Source of the DNA: Persicitalea jodogahamensis
GTDB lineage: Bacteria; Bacteroidota; Bacteroidia; Cytophagales; Spirosomataceae
DNA: 64,000 nt
NCBI RefSeq assembly: GCF_014651615.1
Contig: NZ_BMXF01000001.1
Span: forward strand, 1,335,731 to 1,399,730
Reading direction: 5' to 3'
Below the pieces are notes generated by a model. That model saw only the letters and a list, made by a program, of their open reading frames with translations. It was not told the DNA's origin and did not search any database. The translations under genes were made by a program, and so were the position numbers. Within the stretch, counting starts at the first letter, position 1. Each line of letters opens with the position of its first letter. This document shows, piece after piece, positions 60,334-64,000 of this stretch.

Positions 60334-61467
60334 ATGTATTCTAAACCAGTAATTGTAGTTTCAGCAATAAATATTTTTGAAGGTGGCCCACTTACTATTC
60401 TAAAAGAATGTTTAAACACGTTAAATTCATCATTCAGTGAAGATTACAAAATTTTGTTATTAGCTCATAACAGACAGCTATTTAGCAGAAATGAATTCAA
60501 CAACATTCAGATCTTAGAATTCCCTAAATCCAGAAAGAGTTGGCTTTTTAGGATTTATTATGAGTATTTTTATTTCAATAGATTTGCTAAAATTGAAAAA
60601 GTTAGTTTTTGGCTATCCTTACATGATACATCGCCTACTCTTCCCCAATCTGTAAAACAATTCGTATACTGTCACAATCCAGGTATATTTTACAAAGCTA
60701 CTTTATCAGATCTAGTGTATGACAAAACTCTGGTGTTGTTTTCACTATTTTATAAATACTTATATAGAATTAACATAAAGAGAAACTCATTAGTTATCGT
60801 CCAGCAAGATTGGATCCGACAAATATTCCATAGTACTTATAATATTCCTTTAACTAGAATACTCGTTGCTTATCCACACTCTTACAATTTTGATAAATCT
60901 TTCATAAGCTCTCGATTTATTCAACAGAAAGAAAATAAAACGATATTTATTTATGCAGCATTCCCGAGAATATTTAAAAACTTTGAGATAATTGTCAGAG
61001 CATGTAAAGTTCTTGTTGAGCGTGGTATTTACGATTTTGAAGTAAAGTTAACTTTGAGTGGTTACGAAAATTTATATTCAAAAAAGATAAAAAAACTGAG
61101 TGAAGGAATAGAACAGATTAAGTTTCTTGGCTTACTACAAAAAAATGAATTAGAAATTGAGTATTCAAAATCAGATGTTTTAATATTCCCTTCCAAGCTT
61201 GAAACATGGGGCTTGCCTATATCAGAATTCAAAAGATTGGATAAAACCATATTACTTTCGCAGCTTCCTTATGCTAATGAAACATTGGGGAATTTCGATA
61301 AAGCTCACTTTTTTGATCCTGATGATCACAATGAACTTGTAAGTTTGATGGAATCAATTATTAAGTATGGTGCAAATTCGGTTTGGGATATTTCTCAGAT
61401 TAACCCTCCTGCTCCACCTTTTTCAAACTCTTGGAAAGAAATGTTTAGACTTATTTTAAAGAATTGA
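60334..61467 (+). CDS. Glycosyltransferase family 4 (GT-B), third copy
   Basis: A 377-residue GT-B enzyme, very AT-rich. The N-terminal IVVSAINIFEGGPLTILKECL has the GGxxT acceptor loop. Also seen are FVYCHNPGIFYK, the C-terminal domain FIYAAFPRIFKNFEIIVRACK and the E-x7-E region FPSKLETWGLPISEFKRLDK. It resembles enzymes that add sugars such as mannose or fucosyl derivatives, but specificity cannot be assigned. It is 1 bp from the next gene, indicating co-translation. Confidence 0.86.
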   Translation: MYSKPVIVVSAINIFEGGPLTILKECLNTLNSSFSEDYKILLLAHNRQLFSRNEFNNIQILEFPKSRKSWLFRIYYEYFYFNRFAKIEKVSFWLSLHDTSPTLPQSVKQFVYCHNPGIFYKATLSDLVYDKTLVLFSLFYKYLYRINIKRNSLVIVQQDWIRQIFHSTYNIPLTRILVAYPHSYNFDKSFISSRFIQQKENKTIFIYAAFPRIFKNFEIIVRACKVLVERGIYDFEVKLTLSGYENLYSKKIKKLSEGIEQIKFLGLLQKNELEIEYSKSDVLIFPSKLETWGLPISEFKRLDKTILLSQLPYANETLGNFDKAHFFDPDDHNELVSLMESIIKYGANSVWDISQINPPAPPFSNSWKEMFRLILKN

Positions 61468-61468
61468 A

Positions 61469-62242
61469 ATGCTAATCACTGCTGCAATTGTTGTGTATAA
61501 CAATGATACTATACTATTACAAAAAGCCATTAACAGTTTTTTAGATACTACCATTGATGTAAAATTATTCATTATTGATAATTCACCCAAAGATGTTTTA
61601 AGGACTTTAGTATTAGATTCAAGAATAAAATACATTTTTAATAATAAAAATCTTGGTTTTGGAAAAGCTCATAACATAGGAATTTCCGAAGCCAAAAGAT
61701 TAAATGCCGATTATCATCTAATTCTAAATCCTGATGTTTACTTTGCCAGAACAGAGTTCGATAAAATTGTAAATTTTATGGATGCAAATAAAGAATTTGG
61801 GCTTTTGATGCCTAAGGTTCTTTATCCTGACGGAAAATTACAATTTTTATGTAAAAAATCCCCATCTATATCTATCCTAATACTCCGTAGATTTATGCCA
61901 TTTTTTATTCAAAAGATGTTCAAAAATAAACTTGATAAATATGAGTATAGGGATCATAATTATGATACTAATATAATCGATGTTCCTTATTTATCTGGCT
62001 GTTTTATGTTTTTTAGAGTAAATACCTTAAGTAAAGTAAATGGTTTTGACGAAGATATATTCATGTATATGGAAGATGCTGACATTACGCTAAGAACATT
62101 GAAACATAGTCATACTATATATTATTCAGAGGCTTACATCTATCACAATTATGAAAAAGGATCATACAAAAACTTTAAGCTCATGTTGTACAATATTCAT
62201 GGTGCTGTGGTATATTTTAATAAATGGGGATGGAAATTATAA
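61469..62242 (+). CDS. Glycosyltransferase family 2, rhamnosyltransferase-like (third of three)
   Basis: A 257-residue GT-A enzyme with the pattern of WbbL/RfbF-type rhamnosyltransferases: ITAAIVVYNNDTILLQKAI, LFIIDNSPKDVLR, NNKNLGFGKAHNIGI, LILNPDVYF (metal-binding NPD) and MYMEDADITLR, followed by VYFNKWGWK at the end. It probably adds a deoxyhexose, but no dTDP-rhamnose synthesis genes are in this window. It is strongly AT-rich and tightly packed with the upstream GT4 gene. Confidence 0.87.
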   Translation: MLITAAIVVYNNDTILLQKAINSFLDTTIDVKLFIIDNSPKDVLRTLVLDSRIKYIFNNKNLGFGKAHNIGISEAKRLNADYHLILNPDVYFARTEFDKIVNFMDANKEFGLLMPKVLYPDGKLQFLCKKSPSISILILRRFMPFFIQKMFKNKLDKYEYRDHNYDTNIIDVPYLSGCFMFFRVNTLSKVNGFDEDIFMYMEDADITLRTLKHSHTIYYSEAYIYHNYEKGSYKNFKLMLYNIHGAVVYFNKWGWKL

Positions 62243-62269
62243 TAACTCAATTTTACAGTTCATGAACTT

Positions 62270-63847
62270 ATGAAAGTAATTACTAGTCACTCAATTATTT
62301 TTTTTCATCCAAGACTATCGAAAATCATTTTATATCTGGATAATTTTATTGTCCGCTTTTGGAAAAATTTTTACTTCCCTATTTTTTTTTTATCAATCCT
62401 TTTTTGGCATAATTCTTCAGCACAGAATTCAGCTTTTTATTCTGCAAATGCCGAGCTGGGGGGCTTTATTTCCAGCTCTAACCAAACCCCCTTTTGGTTA
62501 CGAGCCAACCAATGGGGTCGTGTTCCTCTATCGTCACCTTCTGGCACGTTACGTTTATCAACACTTATACAATCCTCCCCAGCTTACACAGACTCTTCCA
62601 AGGGCAAAGCCGCTTTCCACTGGGAATTAGGTGCCGAAGCTGTTGCTAATGCCGCTTCTACAGGTAATTTATTGCTTCCTGAAGCCTATGCTAGGCTTCA
62701 ATTTAAGCAATGGGAAATGATGGTCGGACGTGAAAAGCGGATAGTTGGTATTGTAGACACTTTGCTCTCTTCAGGTTCCTACTCATGGTCGGGTAATTCC
62801 TTGCCAGTTCCTATGATCCGGGTAGGGCTATCTGAATATTTGCCTTTTGGTTTTCTCGGAAATTATTTTTCAATTAAAGGAACGTATGCACACGGATGGT
62901 TTGTCAACTCTTATATTCAAAAGTCATATCTTCATCAAAAATCCTTATATGGACGCATTGGCAAACCCGAAGGCAGATTGCATTTACAGGCTGGCCTTGT
63001 TCATCAGGTGATGTGGGGCGGAGAGGCTAGTTACTTGGTAGGCAACCCTGTAGCGGTAGATGGAAAGCTACCTAGCACATTCAAAGATTATGTGCTAGGC
63101 GTAGTGTTGGCCCAGATTCCTGAAGATGGGCACAGCAGCCGTATAACCACTTTCGACGGCATCAATCGCATTGGCAACCAACTTGGGCATTTCGACTTAT
63201 CCATTGACTTCAAATCGAAGGAAACCACTTTCTTACTCTATCACCAGCATCCATTCGAGGATGCGTCTGGCTTCCAATTTCAAAATTGGCCTGACGGTTT
63301 GTATGGCCTAAATATTCGCAGGAACGAGGGTGGGTATTCATTTTTCAACCTAAAGGGTTTTTTGCTGGAGTATCTCTATACTAAAAACCAAACAGGGGAT
63401 GACTTCACAATTCCTGGTAGCCGCTTTACAGGAGCAGACAATTATTTTAACCATGGACAATATAAAGAAGGCTGGTCGTACCAGGGTCTTGGGATCGGAA
63501 CCCCTTTTATACCTACCAAGCATGAGGTGCTAGAAGGGGCAGCTTTGAGCGCACTTTATTTTCCAACCAATCGGGTCATTCTCTACTACATGGGGATAGA
63601 GGGTATTATAGCCCAAAGGTTCAACCTTATGGCTAAGGCCTCTTATCGACTCCATTATATTAGATCCGACACTCCTGTTTCTGAGCCGAGCCATCGTCAA
63701 TTCTCTTCCTTAATATCCTTAGAAATGCCATTATTGAATTGGGGCAGTACTCGTCTGAAAGCACAAGTTGCTTACGATAAGGGTGGAATACTACCGACGT
63801 CAATAGGAGGATATTTAGGTATCAGGAGTGAATTATCCAAGAAATGA
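62270..63847 (+). CDS. Capsule assembly Wzi family outer-membrane protein
   Basis: A 525-residue protein with a long hydrophobic N-terminal region ending HNSSAQ (signal peptide; an unusually long n-region of about 30 residues). A Wzi-type beta-barrel follows: AELGGFISSSNQTPFWLRANQWG, LLLPEAYARLQFKQWEMMVGREK, SGNSLPVPMIRVGLSEY and FLLEYLYTKNQTG. Wzi binds and anchors capsular polysaccharide at the cell surface. T-runs of 8 (62298-62305) and 10 (62382-62391) lie in the signal-peptide region, so slippage would switch the gene off. The barrel part is less AT-rich than the preceding genes, nearer the window average. Confidence 0.88.
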   Translation: MKVITSHSIIFFHPRLSKIILYLDNFIVRFWKNFYFPIFFLSILFWHNSSAQNSAFYSANAELGGFISSSNQTPFWLRANQWGRVPLSSPSGTLRLSTLIQSSPAYTDSSKGKAAFHWELGAEAVANAASTGNLLLPEAYARLQFKQWEMMVGREKRIVGIVDTLLSSGSYSWSGNSLPVPMIRVGLSEYLPFGFLGNYFSIKGTYAHGWFVNSYIQKSYLHQKSLYGRIGKPEGRLHLQAGLVHQVMWGGEASYLVGNPVAVDGKLPSTFKDYVLGVVLAQIPEDGHSSRITTFDGINRIGNQLGHFDLSIDFKSKETTFLLYHQHPFEDASGFQFQNWPDGLYGLNIRRNEGGYSFFNLKGFLLEYLYTKNQTGDDFTIPGSRFTGADNYFNHGQYKEGWSYQGLGIGTPFIPTKHEVLEGAALSALYFPTNRVILYYMGIEGIIAQRFNLMAKASYRLHYIRSDTPVSEPSHRQFSSLISLEMPLLNWGSTRLKAQVAYDKGGILPTSIGGYLGIRSELSKK

Positions 63848-63963
63848 CTTTTTTTAGTGAAACAATTAAAAGGAAAGCTAATCGCTCACTCATTTAATTT
63901 TTGCAATATGCTGGATATTACCTAGCTTTACCAACGATAACATTTTGTGAAAGGATAAATCGT

Positions 63964-64000
63964 ATGAGCAAAAACAAGACGTTTTCTTATAATGTTGCTG
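63964..64000 (+). CDS. Start of a further gene, cut by the window edge
   Basis: An ATG at 63964 opens a frame (MSKNKTFSYNVA) that runs off the end of the window. It follows the Wzi-like gene by 116 bp in the same direction and has an AAAGGA-like stretch 9-14 bp upstream. Too little is visible to name it. Confidence 0.35.
   Translation, partial: MSKNKTFSYNVA

Overview
The window looks like a chromosome segment from the phylum Bacteroidota, most likely order Cytophagales (Spirosomataceae-type; inferred, not proven). It has two SusC/SusD pairs, a type IX secretion plug protein and a protease with a type IX C-terminal sorting domain. Other phylum-typical features are a DUF3276 (PUR-alpha-like) gene, promoters of the form TTTG/TTG-N19-TAnnTTTG, and little use of Shine-Dalgarno sequences. 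No tRNA, rRNA, insertion sequence, prophage or CRISPR array was seen.

Layout. 0-10.3 kb: housekeeping and conserved genes (end of uvrC, a lipoprotein/membrane-protein pair, DUF58, an RlpA-like protein, DUF3276, ychF, the T9SS plug protein, a Uma2 nuclease-like protein, an ABC-F ATPase). 10.4-26.7 kb: a complete assimilatory nitrate/nitrite island. 26.8-35.3 kb: a minus-strand SusC-SusD-lipoprotein-lipoprotein-M43 protease operon. 35.5-40.1 kb: a second SusC-SusD operon closed by a strong hairpin terminator. 40.3-43.6 kb: a thioredoxin-like protein, a lipoprotein and aspS. 43.7-63.8 kb: surface polysaccharide genes, namely a Wza-like exporter, a Wzz-like protein, a secreted 17-residue-repeat protein, then an AT-rich block of glycosyltransferases, a Wzx flippase, two Wzy-type polymerases and a Wzi-like protein.

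Nitrate island. A divergent control region (21254-21533) drives cobA, a porin, a NarK-type transporter, a nitrate reductase fused to its own NAD(P)H-type flavoprotein and [2Fe-2S] domain, a rubredoxin hybrid protein and a nitrate-reductase-associated protein leftward. It drives nirB, nirD and a NarX/NarL-like two-component pair rightward. Siroheme (cysG N-half, cobA) and molybdenum-cofactor (mobA) genes complete the set. The island can therefore be read as uptake, two-step reduction to ammonium, cofactor supply and nitrate sensing. The rubredoxin hybrid is the least explained part.

The polysaccharide block from about 49.2 kb differs in composition from the rest. It is AT-rich, carries long A/T homopolymers, and lacks a 7-base word (AAAGTAC/GTACTTT) that recurs about once per kilobase in the first 49 kb. 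This points to horizontal acquisition and perhaps phase variation.
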